Source of the DNA: JBBROS01 sp965213845
Lineage (GTDB): Bacteria; Pseudomonadota; Alphaproteobacteria; Acetobacterales; Acetobacteraceae
Direction of reading: 5' to 3'
Assembly (NCBI GenBank): GCA_965213845.1
Contig: CBDCAI010000005.1
Location: 310,001-374,000, forward strand
Length of the DNA stretch: 64,000 nucleotides
Positions 25,655 through 34,782 of this stretch are shown here, piece after piece (within the stretch, counting starts at the first letter, position 1; each line of letters begins with the position of its first letter). The translations under genes were made by a program, and so were the position numbers. Below the pieces are notes generated by a model that worked only from the letters and a program-made list of their open reading frames with translations, made no database searches and had not been told where the DNA came from.

Positions 25655-27067
25655 ATGTCCGCGAAGACGATGTTCGACAAGGTCTGGGATCGCCACGTCG
25701 TGGCCGACCTCGGCGACGGGTGGTCGCTGCTGCACATCGACCGGCATCTGCTGCATGACCTTTCGGGCGGCCGAGCCCTGACGGACGTGCTGGAGCGCGG
25801 GCTCACCGTCCGCAATCCCGAGCTGGCCTTCGCGACGCCCGACCACGCCGTCTCCAGCGCGCCCGACCGCGGGCGCGCCGGGTTCGTCCCCGGCGAGCGC
25901 CTGCGGGCCAGCCTGCGCCGCCAGGCCGAGGCCACCGGCATCCGCTTCTTCGACCTGGGGCAGGAGGGGCACGGCATCGTCCATGTGATGGGGCCGGAGC
26001 TGGGCATCGTGCTGCCGGGCGTCACGCTGATCTGCGGTGACAGCCACACCTGCACCAATGGCGGGCTGGGGGCGCTGGCGTTCGGCGTCGGCTCGTCGGA
26101 ACTGACGCATGCGCTCGCGACCCAGACATTGCGGCAGCGGCGGCCGAAGCGGATGCGCGTGCGGTTCGAGGGACGGCCCGGCCCGGGCGTGACGCCCAAG
26201 GACCTCGTGCTGCATCTGATCGGCCGGTTGGGTGCGGCGGCGGGCACCGGCTATGCCGTGGAGTATGCCGGCGAGGCGGTGCGCGCCCTGGGGATCGAGG
26301 GGCGCATGACGATCTGCAACCTGTCGATCGAGCTCGGCGCCAAGATCGGCATGGTGGCGCCCGACGACGCGACTTTCCAGTACATCGCCGGCCGCCGCTT
26401 CGCCCCCTCCGGCGCGTTGTTCGACCAGGCCGTCGTCGCTTGGCGCAGCCTGCCGACCGATGAGGCGGCTTCGTTCGACCGCGAGGTGGTGGTGGACGCT
26501 GCCGCCGTTTCACCCACCGTCACCTGGGGCACCAGCCCCGAGCACGCCATCGCCATCGACCAGCCCGTGCCGGACCCGCGCGACGCCGTGGACCCGGCGC
26601 AGCGCGCGGCCTGGCAGGCCGCCCTCGACTACATGGACCTGGTGCCGGGTCAGCGCCTGGCCGGCACCCGGATCGACTGGGTGTTCATCGGCTCCTGCAC
26701 CAACAGCCGCCTGTCCGACCTGCGCGACGCCGCGGCGGTCGTGCGGGGCGGCCATGTGGCCGAGGGTGTGACGGCCTGGGTGGTGCCGGGTTCGGAGCGG
26801 GTGAAGCGCGATGCGGAGGCGGAAGGGCTCGACCGCGTGTTCCGCGACGCGGGCTTCGCCTGGCGGGAGCCGGGCTGCAGCATGTGCGTGGCCGCGAACG
26901 GCGAGCGCGTTCCACCGGGCCAGCGGTCGGTCTCGACATCCAACCGGAACTTCGTGGGGCGGCAGGGCCCGGGTGCGCGCACCCACCTGGCGTCCCCGGC
27001 GATGGCCGCGGCCGCGGCGCTGAGCGGCGCGCTGGTCGATGTGCGCCAGACGCATGGGGGGCGCTGA
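25655..27067 (+). CDS. Aconitase-superfamily hydratase large subunit (LeuC/DmdA-like)
   Basis: A 470-residue large subunit of a [4Fe-4S] hydro-lyase of the isopropylmalate isomerase/dimethylmaleate hydratase class. The N-terminal block TMFDKVWDRHVV is present, with substrate residues in ICGDSHTCTNGGLGALAFGV and cluster cysteines in VFIGSCTNSRLSD and WREPGCSMCVAANG. Clustering with a GntR regulator, HyuAB and an ICL-family lyase, rather than with leuA/leuB, argues for a catabolic hydratase acting on an unsaturated diacid such as a substituted maleate (inference). The small subunit follows two bases after the stop. Confidence 0.85.
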   Translation: MSAKTMFDKVWDRHVVADLGDGWSLLHIDRHLLHDLSGGRALTDVLERGLTVRNPELAFATPDHAVSSAPDRGRAGFVPGERLRASLRRQAEATGIRFFDLGQEGHGIVHVMGPELGIVLPGVTLICGDSHTCTNGGLGALAFGVGSSELTHALATQTLRQRRPKRMRVRFEGRPGPGVTPKDLVLHLIGRLGAAAGTGYAVEYAGEAVRALGIEGRMTICNLSIELGAKIGMVAPDDATFQYIAGRRFAPSGALFDQAVVAWRSLPTDEAASFDREVVVDAAAVSPTVTWGTSPEHAIAIDQPVPDPRDAVDPAQRAAWQAALDYMDLVPGQRLAGTRIDWVFIGSCTNSRLSDLRDAAAVVRGGHVAEGVTAWVVPGSERVKRDAEAEGLDRVFRDAGFAWREPGCSMCVAANGERVPPGQRSVSTSNRNFVGRQGPGARTHLASPAMAAAAALSGALVDVRQTHGGR

Positions 27068-27069
27068 CC

Positions 27070-27690
27070 ATGGAACGGTTCACCACCCTCACCGGCGTCG
27101 CCGCCCCGCTGCTGCGCGACAACATCGATACCGACATCATCATCCGGGTCGAGCGGCTGACCGGCACCACGCGGGACAGCATGGGGGCGGTAGCCTTCGA
27201 AAGCTGGCGCTTCCTGCCGGACGGTGCGGAGAACCCCGGATTCGTGCTGAACCAGGCGGCCTATCGCGGCGCGCCGATCCTGCTGGCCGGGGCCAATCTC
27301 GGGTGCGGCTCCTCGCGGGAGGGTGCGGTCTGGGCGATGATGGGCATGGGCCTGCGCTGCGTGATCGCGGAGAGCTTCGGCGACATCTTCTTCAACAACT
27401 GCTTCCAGAACGGCCTGCTGCCGATCCGCCTGCCCGGCGACGTGGTGCGGCGGCTGGCCGCCTCCTCCAGCGGCGGCAATGCGCGGCTGACCATCGACCT
27501 CGAGCGGCAGGTGGTGGTGGCGGCCGACGGAGAGGCGATCGGGTTCGCGGTGGAACCGATGCGACGGACGGCGCTGCTGGAGGGCCTCGACGAGATCGGC
27601 CTCACGCTCCAGCATGCCGAGGCGATCCTGGCCTACCAGGCGGCGGACCGGGTCGCTCAGCCCTGGGTGTGGTCTCCGACCCGGTTCTGA
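27070..27690 (+). CDS. Aconitase-superfamily hydratase small subunit (LeuD/DmdB-like)
   Basis: A 206-residue small subunit that forms the swivelling domain. The family marks are LLRDNIDTDIIIRVERL near the N-terminus, the substrate-recognition block GANLGCGSSREGAVWA, and IAESFGDIFFNNCFQNGLLP. The ATG directly follows the large-subunit stop (TGACCATG). Works as a heterodimer with the upstream gene; the GntR gene lies 65 bp downstream in the same direction. Confidence 0.88.
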   Translation: MERFTTLTGVAAPLLRDNIDTDIIIRVERLTGTTRDSMGAVAFESWRFLPDGAENPGFVLNQAAYRGAPILLAGANLGCGSSREGAVWAMMGMGLRCVIAESFGDIFFNNCFQNGLLPIRLPGDVVRRLAASSSGGNARLTIDLERQVVVAADGEAIGFAVEPMRRTALLEGLDEIGLTLQHAEAILAYQAADRVAQPWVWSPTRF

Positions 27691-27755
27691 GCCTCCGCTT
27701 CGGCGCGGGCCATGGTAAGCCGGAGCAGGGCACGCCGCCCGTGGGGGAGGGACGC

Positions 27756-28556
27756 ATGGGATCGACGGTCAACGGACGCACGATCGGCGCCCGCGGCGCG
27801 GTGCCCATGCCGTTGTATCACCGGGTGTATGTCGTGCTGCGCCAGCAGATCGCCGAGGGTGGCTGGGCCGCGGACGAGGCGATGCCGGGCGAGCATGAGT
27901 TGGCGAGCGCCTTCGGCGTGGCCCGCATCACCGTCCGGCGTGCCCTGGACCGGCTGGAGCGGGAGAAGCTGATCACGCGCCGCCGGGGCAGCGGCACCTT
28001 CGCGCAACCCGGCGGCGACGTGGCACCGATCCGGCAGAACCTGAGTGGCCTGCTGGAGAACCTTCTGGTCATGGGGTTGAAGACAACCGTCCAGGTGCTG
28101 GACTTCAGCTATACCAGCGCGCCGGCGGACGTCGCGGCGGCGCTGGAGATGCCGGCGCGGACGCCGGTGCAGAAGTCCATCCGCGTCCGCTCCCACCAGG
28201 GTGTCCCGTTCTCGTTCCTGACGACCTGGGTTCCCGAGGATGTCGGCCGCCACTACCGGAGCGCCGACCTGGCCAAGCGGCCGCTGCTCGCGCTGCTGGA
28301 GGGGGCCGGCTACGCCGTGTCGCGGGCCGACCAGGTGATCTCGGCGAAGGTGGCCGACACCGTCGTGGCGCAGGCGCTCGAGATGGAGGTGGGGGCGGCG
28401 CTGCTCTATGTCCGCCGCCAGGTCCGGGACCCCGCGGACCGGGTGATCGAGTATATCCAGGCGCTGTATCGGCCTGAGCTGTATGAATACCACATGGGCA
28501 TGCGCCGGGTGTCGCGCTCGGGAAAGTCGCTGTGGTCCGCGGACGGCGGCTGCTGA
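27756..28556 (+). CDS. GntR-family (HutC/UTRA) transcriptional regulator
   Basis: A 266-residue regulator. The N-terminal winged helix-turn-helix reads PLYHRVYVVLRQQIAEGGW ... PGEHELASAFGVARITVRRA, ending at RRRGSGTFAQP (about residue 90). A UTRA ligand-binding domain follows (about 105-250, with FLTTWVPEDVGRHYRS and EYIQALYRPELYEY). GGGAGGGACGC before the ATG supports the start. Placed downstream of leuCD, it likely controls both divergent operons through the palindrome at 25565. The effector is presumably a pathway intermediate. Confidence 0.9.
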   Translation: MGSTVNGRTIGARGAVPMPLYHRVYVVLRQQIAEGGWAADEAMPGEHELASAFGVARITVRRALDRLEREKLITRRRGSGTFAQPGGDVAPIRQNLSGLLENLLVMGLKTTVQVLDFSYTSAPADVAAALEMPARTPVQKSIRVRSHQGVPFSFLTTWVPEDVGRHYRSADLAKRPLLALLEGAGYAVSRADQVISAKVADTVVAQALEMEVGAALLYVRRQVRDPADRVIEYIQALYRPELYEYHMGMRRVSRSGKSLWSADGGC

Positions 28557-28585
28557 CCCCTTCGGACGGGCCGGGTCCGGGCAGG

Positions 28586-28963
28586 CTACCCTGCGCTGCG
28601 CCGGAGGTGTTTGACCCGGTGCTTCTGGTAGCTGGCGATCTCGCGTGCTGCAGGCAGGCGTGGATCGAAGCGGAGGTGAGTGATCGACACGTGGACAGAC
28701 TTGCCGGTCTCGTTCAGCAGGTCGAGTTTGCACATCACGCCGCCATCGTCGCCAGCGTAGCTGATCGATGTGACGACGCAGGCCGGGCCGATCCGCTGCC
28801 CGGCCGCAGCGTCGGCCTGGAGGGTTGCCGCGAGCTCCGGGGTCATTCTCGCTGGCACAGGCGGTGCGGCTTGCGGCTTGGCGAACAAACGCCCGGCCTG
28901 GTCCGGGTTGTCGATCATGCGGCGGCGGCCGATACGATGCCGTCGAGCGGACTCCGGTCCCAC
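28586..28963 (-). CDS. Hypothetical protein
   Basis: A 125-residue open frame I do not recognise. The N-terminus is arginine-rich (RRHRIGRRRMIDNPDQ), then a more ordered part (ACVVTSISYAGDDGGVMCKL, HVSITHLRFDPRLPAAREI). Codon use is ordinary for the window and no overlapping frame is better. An alternative ATG at 28918 would give 110 residues. It is convergent with gntR and lies just left of the IS3 element; no function can be inferred. Confidence 0.5.
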   Translation of the reverse strand: MGPESARRHRIGRRRMIDNPDQAGRLFAKPQAAPPVPARMTPELAATLQADAAAGQRIGPACVVTSISYAGDDGGVMCKLDLLNETGKSVHVSITHLRFDPRLPAAREIASYQKHRVKHLRRSAG

Positions 28964-29102
28964 GGCAGTGGCGCCTTCAGTCGATGCGCTTCGTCTTGCC
29001 GGAGACTGTCTGCTGCACGACCACTATTGCCTGCCGCGAAAGTTCAACCAAAACACCCCAATATTTGCTTCCTTTGGAATGCGCCCCTGCGGATGGACAA
29101 GG

Positions 29103-29900
29103 TCAGGCCGCTGTTTTGACCGTCTGCTGGGCGTGTTGAAACTCGAACTGCACGGGGCTGAGATAGCCAAGAGCCGAGTGCAGCCGTCGGGAGTTGTAGA
29201 CCTCGTCGATGAACCGCGGAAGGTCGGCGGTGACGTCCTCGAAGGTCTCGTAGGCGTTCAAGTAGACGGCCTCGACCTTGAGGGTCTTCATGAAGCTTTC
29301 TGCCTTGGCGTTGTCATAAGGGTTGCCGCGCCGACTCATGGAGCCGACCAGCTTGTGCATGGCTAGCAGCTCGCGATACGCCTCGGACGCGTATTGCGAC
29401 CCCCTGTCGGAATGATGAATGCAGCCCTTCGGCGGCGCACGGTTCCGCAGGGCCACCTTCAGCGCAGCCACGGCGATCCGCGCGTCCATTGACCGGCTGA
29501 TCGCGTAGCCCACCACCTTGCGCGACCAGGCATCCAGGATGGCAGCCAGGTAGACGAAGCCGCCCGGGATGGCCACGTAGGTCAAGCCCGCCACCCAGAG
29601 CTGGTTGGGGCGATCGGGAACAACATCCTTGGCCAGGTCCGCAAAGATCGGCCCACCGTGGTCGCTGTCCGTGGTTACCACGAAGCGGCGCCGTCGTTTG
29701 GGCTGCAGGCCGTGCTCGCGCATCAGGCGCCGGAGCTTCTTGCCGTTCACCACCACGCCTTCGTGCCGCAACGCCGCTCCGACCCGCCGGTAGCCGTAGC
29801 ACTCGAACTCGTCGCAGATCGCACCGATCCGGGTCAGTACGCCGTCAGCGTCCAGCGAAGCAGGGACCGTGTCGTAGAAGGTCGAGCGGGACAGTCCCAT
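29103..29900 (-). CDS. IS3-family transposase OrfB, first catalytic Asp replaced
   Basis: A 265-residue integrase-core protein. The second and third acidic residues are in place (IHHSDRGSQYAS and RRGNPYDNAKAESFMKTLK), and the HTH_21-like start CDEFECYGYRRVGAAL is normal. The first Asp, expected in WVADLTY, is Gly105 here (QLWVAGLTYVAIPGG; codon GGC at 29586-29588). Without that metal ligand the strand-transfer reaction should fail, so this copy is probably dead unless served in trans. It is normally made as an OrfAB fusion by -1 frameshifting at the orfA/orfB junction near 29900. Confidence 0.9.
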   Translation of the reverse strand: MGLSRSTFYDTVPASLDADGVLTRIGAICDEFECYGYRRVGAALRHEGVVVNGKKLRRLMREHGLQPKRRRRFVVTTDSDHGGPIFADLAKDVVPDRPNQLWVAGLTYVAIPGGFVYLAAILDAWSRKVVGYAISRSMDARIAVAALKVALRNRAPPKGCIHHSDRGSQYASEAYRELLAMHKLVGSMSRRGNPYDNAKAESFMKTLKVEAVYLNAYETFEDVTADLPRFIDEVYNSRRLHSALGYLSPVQFEFQHAQQTVKTAA

Positions 29901-30250
29901 CAGCTCGCACCCCCGGGCAGCAGTGAGGCCACGGGGCCGGTGACGACGGAGGTGTTCACGCTTCTGGGCCGGGGAGCATGCTTCAAAGCCCCCTTTAGCA
30001 ACTCGAGCTCCAGCGCTTGCCGTCCGACCATCCGCTCCAGGGCCGCGATCTTGGCCTCGTATTCCTGGATCAGGTCCGCTGCCTGTGCGTCCTCGTCGAA
30101 CGCGCCAGCCTCGAACTTTCCAACCCAGATCCGGATCAGCTGCCGCGAAACGTCGTGCCGCTTGGCCAACGCGTGCAGGGTGTCACCCGCGATGAACTCT
30201 CCTGCTACCTGCCGCTTGAACGCGATGCTGTGTGAGCGGTGTCGTGCCAT
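29900..30250 (-). CDS. IS3-family OrfA (helix-turn-helix)
   Basis: A 116-residue DNA-binding protein (HTH_8/transposase_8). The helix-turn-helix is seen in FKRQVAGEFIAGDTLHALAK and RHDVSRQLIRIWVGKFEAG, followed by the leucine-zipper-like EAKIAALERMVGRQALELEL. GGAGGATGGAAGTC precedes the ATG at 30250, which I prefer to the ATG at 30259. The 3' end overlaps orfB by one base. Confidence 0.85.
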   Translation of the reverse strand: MARHRSHSIAFKRQVAGEFIAGDTLHALAKRHDVSRQLIRIWVGKFEAGAFDEDAQAADLIQEYEAKIAALERMVGRQALELELLKGALKHAPRPRSVNTSVVTGPVASLLPGGAS

Positions 30251-30357
30251 GACTTCCATCCTCCGGAAACCCAGGCAGAGGGGTCAATCCAATTCAGCCA
30301 TACTGTCCACCGTAAGGGGCGCACTCCAGTAGGGGGTCCTTTTTGGGTGCCGATTGA

Positions 30358-31353
30358 CAGACGGGCGCCCGCGTCGCTTATGAACGGTATACCGGCTACG
30401 CGCCGCGCGCGAACGGCACGCCGGGCATCAGCTCCGGGCCGAAGCGGGCCCTAGTCGATCGGGTCGAATGGATCGTCATGCCTGAGCCCTCGACCGCTTC
30501 GGCCGGCTTGCAATCGGGCGAGGTCGATTGGTGGGAGCAGCCCTACCCGGATCTGCTCCCCATCCTGCGTTCGAACTCCAAGCTGACGGTTTCGCTGAAG
30601 GACGAGGGGGGCAGCGTTCCTGTCCTGCGCTTCAACTGCATCCAGCCCCCGTTCAACAACCCGACCATCCGCCGCATCGTCCAGCGCGCGATCGACCGCT
30701 CCGACGTGATGCGTGCCGTGGCGGGCGATGACCGTTCCATGTGGAACGACAACATCGGGATCTTCACCCCCGGCACGCCGATGGCGACTGACGTCGGCCT
30801 GCGTCAATTCGAGGGGCCGCGTGATCTGAAGGCTGCCCGGCAGGCGCTTCAGGAGGCCGGATACAAGGGCGAGAGGGTCGTTACCCTGTCCAGCACGGAC
30901 ATTCCGGCCAACAGCCTGAGCAGCGAGGTCGTTGCCGACATCCTGAAGCAGATCGGCATGAACGTCGACATGCAGATCATGGATTACGGAACGCTGGTTC
31001 AACGTCGCAGCAGCCGGCAGCCTGTAGCGAACGGAGGGTGGAGCGCGTTCATCACCCGCTTCGACGGTGCAACCCTGCTCAATCCGGCCGTTGCTCTCAT
31101 CACCCGCGGCAACGGGACCAACGCATGGTTTGGTTGGCCCGAGAGCCCGCATCTGGAGGAGCTGTACGAAGCCTGGCTCCGGGCGGAGGCGCTGCCGCAG
31201 AAACAGGCGATCTGCCGCGATATCCAGGCACAAATGTGGGAGGACGCCACGGCCTTCCCGCTCGGACAGATCCTACTTCCCACGGCTTACTCGAACAGTC
31301 TTCAAGGCATACTGGAAGGGTTTCCAAAGTTCTACAACGTGGAGACATCCTGA
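30358..31353 (+). pseudogene. 5'-truncated peptide/nickel-type binding protein (SBP_bac_5)
   Basis: About 330 C-terminal residues of a DppA/OppA-type periplasmic protein: GARVAYERYTGYAPRANGT, LVDRVEWIVMPEPSTASAGL, SGEVDWWEQPYPDLLPILR and RFNCIQPPFNNPTIRRIVQR are all family blocks in order. The frame is open back to a TGA at 30355. A preceding stretch, GGPFWVP, in another frame looks like the family GPF block displaced by a frameshift. The first 170 or so residues are gone: the IS3 end lies just upstream and no matching piece is found on its left. The ATG at 30478 is internal, so no functional product is expected. Confidence 0.8.
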
Positions 31354-31581
31354 TCTGAAGCGTGCTGTGCTGAAGACTGTGCTTTTAGGCTGACATGGAA
31401 TCTGAAGACATGTAAGTACTTGCAACAATCGTCCGTGAACGGCGGCTCACGAAAGGCAGGAGCCTTTGCGGGCATGCGTAGACCCCGACCTCCGCCTCGG
31501 TGCTGCTCCGGGAGTGTGTTTCAGGTTCGCAACGATACGCCACGGTTTGCCTGTGTTCACCGGCTAAAAGGAATGGAACCG

Positions 31582-32610
31582 ATGTTATCGAAGATCAAAC
31601 GTCGACTGCTGGGTTGTATCCTGCTCCCCGCGATCTGGGGCTTTGCCGCCGGAGGCGCCCGAGCAGACGACACGATCGGCATCGTGCAGAAACGCGGTAC
31701 GCTGACCTGCGGCATCGGTGCGACGAACGTCGTCTTCGCCGTGGCCGGGAATGACGGCGTTTACCAAGGCCTTGAGGTCGACGAATGCCGGGCGATTGCC
31801 GCGGCCGTGCTGGGGGATGCCTCGAAGTTCAAACTGGCAGTCCTGTCGCCTCAGTCCAGGTTGACCGCACTGCAGTCCGGAGAAGTCGACGTGCTGTTCG
31901 CAAGCACGACCCTGACACTGGGGCGCGAAGCCAACAACGGTGTCGAGTTTGCAAGCATCTACTTCTACGATGGCCAAAGCTTCATGACCAAGAAGTCGAG
32001 CGGCGTCCAGAAAGCGACCGAGTTGAATGGAGCGTCGGTCTGTCTGCCGGCTGGGGGAACAGCTGAGCAGAATGCGAGCGATTACTTCCGGACAAACGGC
32101 ATGAAGTTCACACCAGTACTGATCGAGAGCGTGTCGGAGCTGACCGGCGCGTTCCTGGCCGGGCGGTGCGATGCGATCGGCGGGGATAGTTCCGCCCTGG
32201 GGTCTCTGCACAGCAAGCTGGGGCGCAACGCGGACGATTACATCATGCTTCCGGGCCGGGTCGGCAGCGAACCCCTCGCCTCGGCCGTTCGGAAAGGAGA
32301 TGACCGTTGGCTGGACGTCGTGCGCTGGACACACAATGCTCTTGTCGCGGCAGAGACGCTGGACGTGACTGCGGCCAACATCGAACAGAAGCTGATGTCG
32401 ACCGATCCTGCCTTGAAGCGCCTGCTCGGCACCGAAGGCAACCTCGGCGAGCAAATGGGCCTTGACAAACGATGGGCCTATAACGCGATCCGAAGCGTTG
32501 GCAACTTCGGGGAGATGTGGGAACGCTCGGTCACGCCCACGGGCATTCCACGCGGCGTCAATCAGCTCTGGACCAAGGGTGGCCTGATGTACTCCCCACC
32601 GATCCGCTGA
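31582..32610 (+). CDS. Amino-acid ABC substrate-binding protein (AapJ/SBP_bac_3)
   Basis: A 342-residue periplasmic protein. A Sec signal (MLSKIKRRLLGCILLPAIWG ... ARA) precedes VQKRGTLTCGIGATNVVFAV, the start of an SBP_bac_3 domain. The pattern VDECRAIAAAVLGDASKFKL, LTALQSGEVDVLFASTTLTL and the C-terminal RGVNQLWTKGGLMYSPPIR matches AapJ, the general L-amino acid binder. The ATG at 31582 has AAGGA nine bases upstream; the ATG at 31573 directly touches it and is disfavoured. No permease or ATPase is adjacent, so it is an orphan component in a rearranged region. Confidence 0.85.
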   Translation: MLSKIKRRLLGCILLPAIWGFAAGGARADDTIGIVQKRGTLTCGIGATNVVFAVAGNDGVYQGLEVDECRAIAAAVLGDASKFKLAVLSPQSRLTALQSGEVDVLFASTTLTLGREANNGVEFASIYFYDGQSFMTKKSSGVQKATELNGASVCLPAGGTAEQNASDYFRTNGMKFTPVLIESVSELTGAFLAGRCDAIGGDSSALGSLHSKLGRNADDYIMLPGRVGSEPLASAVRKGDDRWLDVVRWTHNALVAAETLDVTAANIEQKLMSTDPALKRLLGTEGNLGEQMGLDKRWAYNAIRSVGNFGEMWERSVTPTGIPRGVNQLWTKGGLMYSPPIR

Positions 32611-32666
32611 GGGAGCGCGACGGTGAAGCCCGCCGCGCTCGTCAGCCATTGACGGACACTGTTGTG

Positions 32667-32852
32667 ACATGTGCTGAGCAGCTCCCTTGACTTGAAGCGC
32701 ACACCACGGCCCGTGTGCCGCCCGTCCTTAAAGCGAACGCACAACGTCATCTCGATCGGCAGCTTGCCGCCGATTGCTTGCAGTCCCGCCCGTATGTCCA
32801 GCAGCCATGCCGTCAGGGCCGGTCGCGCCGTGAAATGCGCGAAATGGCCGAC
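32667..32852 (-). pseudogene. Possible PilZ-like protein fragment
   Basis: A stretch reading WLLDIRAGLQAIGGKLPIEM and TLCVRFKDGRHTGRGVRFKS resembles the strand pattern of a PilZ domain (basic start, then hydrophobic/glycine beta strands). It is in a different frame from the amidase and overlaps its 3' end, with no start of its own. I read it as a relic joined to the amidase by rearrangement. The family call is weak. Confidence 0.3.
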
Positions 32853-34279
32853 CTTCGACGCGCTGCCGTCGGGCTGCAGCGGAAGGCGCCAGACGGCGTT
32901 GTCGCGGGTCCGGTGTGCGCCGACAGAAACGCGCTGGCCGCTCGGAGTACCAGCCCGTCGGCGAACCGAGGGCCGGCGAGCTGAAGCCCGACCGGGAGGC
33001 CGTCCTCGGTCGTCCCGCACGGTATCGATATCGCGGGCCCGTGTGCGAGGTTGAACGGATAGGAGAATTCCGCCCAGGCAAGCCAGTCCCAATCGTGGTC
33101 CGGCCAGTGTTCGGGCCGCTGCCGCCCGACCGGGAAAGCGGCGACCGAAGCGGCTGGCGTGAGCAGAAGATCCCAGCTTCCCTCAAACCATGAGTTGACT
33201 GAGGCGGCGTAGGCATGGCGTCGGCCCTGGGCAGCAAGCCACTCGGCAAGAGTGAAGCCGATCGCTTCGGCCGCGCACGCAACCAATCCGGGGTCCATTT
33301 TCTGTTGATCGCTCGAATCTGTAGGCAGGCCTTGCAGCAGTGGAGGACCCCAGAGCGCCCGAATGAGTTCAGGCCCATCCACGCCCCAGGGGGGCGTCAC
33401 CTGCTCGACGGCGGCGCCGAGCGCCTCGAAGACGTGGGCTGCCGCCGCAACGGTCGAGGCGATGCCTGGATCCACCCGGGCGTGGCCGAGGTCGGGGCTG
33501 TATGCGATGCGCAGGCCACGTACGCCGCCCGCCTGACCAGGCGTGGGGCAGAGCGGCAGGGTGGTATGGTCACGGCTATCCGGACCGGACATGACGTCCA
33601 GCATCACGGACGCGTCCTCAATCGTCCGGGCGATCGGGCCGATGTGGCTTTGGAAGCCGTTGTTTGGAACGGGAGCGTAAGGCACCGTCCCGAATGTCGG
33701 CTTGAAGCCGATCACGCCACAGAAGTGGGCGGGGAGGCGAGCGCTGCCCGCGCCGTCGGTGCCCAAATGGATGGGACCGCAGCGTGCCGCGGCAAGGGCG
33801 GCTGCTCCAGACGATGATCCTCCGGCAGTGAGGCCGTGGCGCCAGGGGTTGTGGGTGTGGCCCGACAGCGGGCCGCTGCTGACAGCGGTCCAACCCTGCT
33901 CGGTCGTCGTGGTCTTGACGAGGATGATTGCGCCTGCCGCCCGCAGCCGCGCCACCGCCGGTGAGTCTTCCGGCGAGGGCGCCGGATTGGTCAACCGTGA
34001 GCCCCGCCGGGTCGGCAACCCCGACACTGCGACGATGTCCTTGATGGTCACCGGGATGCCGTGCAACGCGCCCAGGACGTCTCCTCGGGACAGCGCTGCA
34101 TCGGCACGATGCGCGGCTTCGATGGCGCGCTCGGCATCGAGCGCCACGATCGCGTTGAGCCGGGGCTCGAGTGCCTCGATGCGGCCGAGCACCGCACGTG
34201 TGATCTCGACGCATGATGCCGCCCGCGACCGGATCAGGCGTGACATGGACGCGGCGGTCTCGCAGGCGAGGTCGCTCAT
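32813..34279 (-). CDS. Amidase-signature hydrolase
   Basis: A 488-residue amidase-signature enzyme. The Ser-cisSer-Lys triad is complete: Lys in GIPVTIKDIVAVSG (about residue 79), cis-Ser in LTAGGSSSGAAALAAARCG, and the nucleophilic Ser in GTDGAGSARLPAHFCG. Members hydrolyse carboxamides such as indole acetamide, allophanate or Gln-tRNA precursors; this one is not close to GatA in its C-terminus. After the usual final helix (VLRAASAFLSAH) the frame continues about 35 residues of low-complexity Arg/Ser sequence, suggesting the natural end was replaced by a junction. The start overlaps the upstream yggS remnant by ATGA. Confidence 0.8.
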   Translation of the reverse strand: MSDLACETAASMSRLIRSRAASCVEITRAVLGRIEALEPRLNAIVALDAERAIEAAHRADAALSRGDVLGALHGIPVTIKDIVAVSGLPTRRGSRLTNPAPSPEDSPAVARLRAAGAIILVKTTTTEQGWTAVSSGPLSGHTHNPWRHGLTAGGSSSGAAALAAARCGPIHLGTDGAGSARLPAHFCGVIGFKPTFGTVPYAPVPNNGFQSHIGPIARTIEDASVMLDVMSGPDSRDHTTLPLCPTPGQAGGVRGLRIAYSPDLGHARVDPGIASTVAAAAHVFEALGAAVEQVTPPWGVDGPELIRALWGPPLLQGLPTDSSDQQKMDPGLVACAAEAIGFTLAEWLAAQGRRHAYAASVNSWFEGSWDLLLTPAASVAAFPVGRQRPEHWPDHDWDWLAWAEFSYPFNLAHGPAISIPCGTTEDGLPVGLQLAGPRFADGLVLRAASAFLSAHTGPATTPSGAFRCSPTAARRRSAISRISRRDRP

Positions 34280-34782
34280 GGCTCCTGGCCAGGCAAGCTC
34301 GGGGAAAGAGCAACCAAGCCGAATTTGCTGTCTTCTCTGGCCGTCTTCACTTGAACGAGCACGTCGAGGGAGCGTCCCGCCGCCTGCAGCTTCTTGTCCA
34401 GCGCCACGGCGAGCGAGATTCGATCAAGGGATTGCACTTCTGTGGCGAAGGCGAGCACCTCCTCCACCTTGTTGCTTTGAACGTGGCCGATCATGCTCCA
34501 GCGCGCATCGCGCAACCCGGCGCTGCCCGCCTTGTCACATCCCTCGCGGCTGCGGTTCTCACCCAGCCGGGGCCTGTGTCCTCCGGCGTCGGCGAGGATG
34601 TCCTGCGCGAGCCGGATCGCTGGAGCGCTCTGCGTCTTGGTAGCAAGCAGAATCCCCACGGCATCGGGCAGCCGACTCGCTTTGCGGGCGGCGTTGGCGA
34701 TCCGCGATCGGATCGAGAGCACCCGCTGACGCAGCACTTCTGCTTCAGGAATGTCCGGGGCGGCGGCTTCAGGTGCGACCAT
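34276..34782 (-). pseudogene. C-terminally truncated YggS-like PLP-binding protein
   Basis: About 168 residues matching the first two thirds of YggS/PLPBP (alanine racemase N-terminal fold): RQRVLSIRSRIANAARKAS, the PLP-lysine region AVGILLATKTQSAPA, LGENRSREGCDKAG and the family hallmark WSMIGHVQSNKVEEVLAFA. Normal proteins have 225-235 residues; here the frame leaves homology at REDSKFG and stops in ALSPSLPGQEP, exactly at the amidase start. The last strands that close the barrel and bind phosphate are missing, so PLP homeostasis function is doubtful. Confidence 0.75.

Larger units (their letters stand above)
29075..30328 (-). mobile_element. IS3-family insertion sequence
   Basis: About 1254 bp bounded by imperfect inverted repeats: TGGAATGCGCCCCTGCGG from the left (29075) and TGGAGTGCGCCCCTTACG inward from the right (30328), both continuing to a shared TGGACA. 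Inside are overlapping orfA and orfB on the minus strand. No 3-bp target duplication is visible (CTT left, GTA right), so one flank has probably rearranged. The right end sits against a beheaded peptide-binding-protein gene. Confidence 0.85.

Noticed and set aside
25589..26215. 208-codon minus-strand frame opposite leuC
   Set aside because: Antisense of the hydratase; low-complexity composition.
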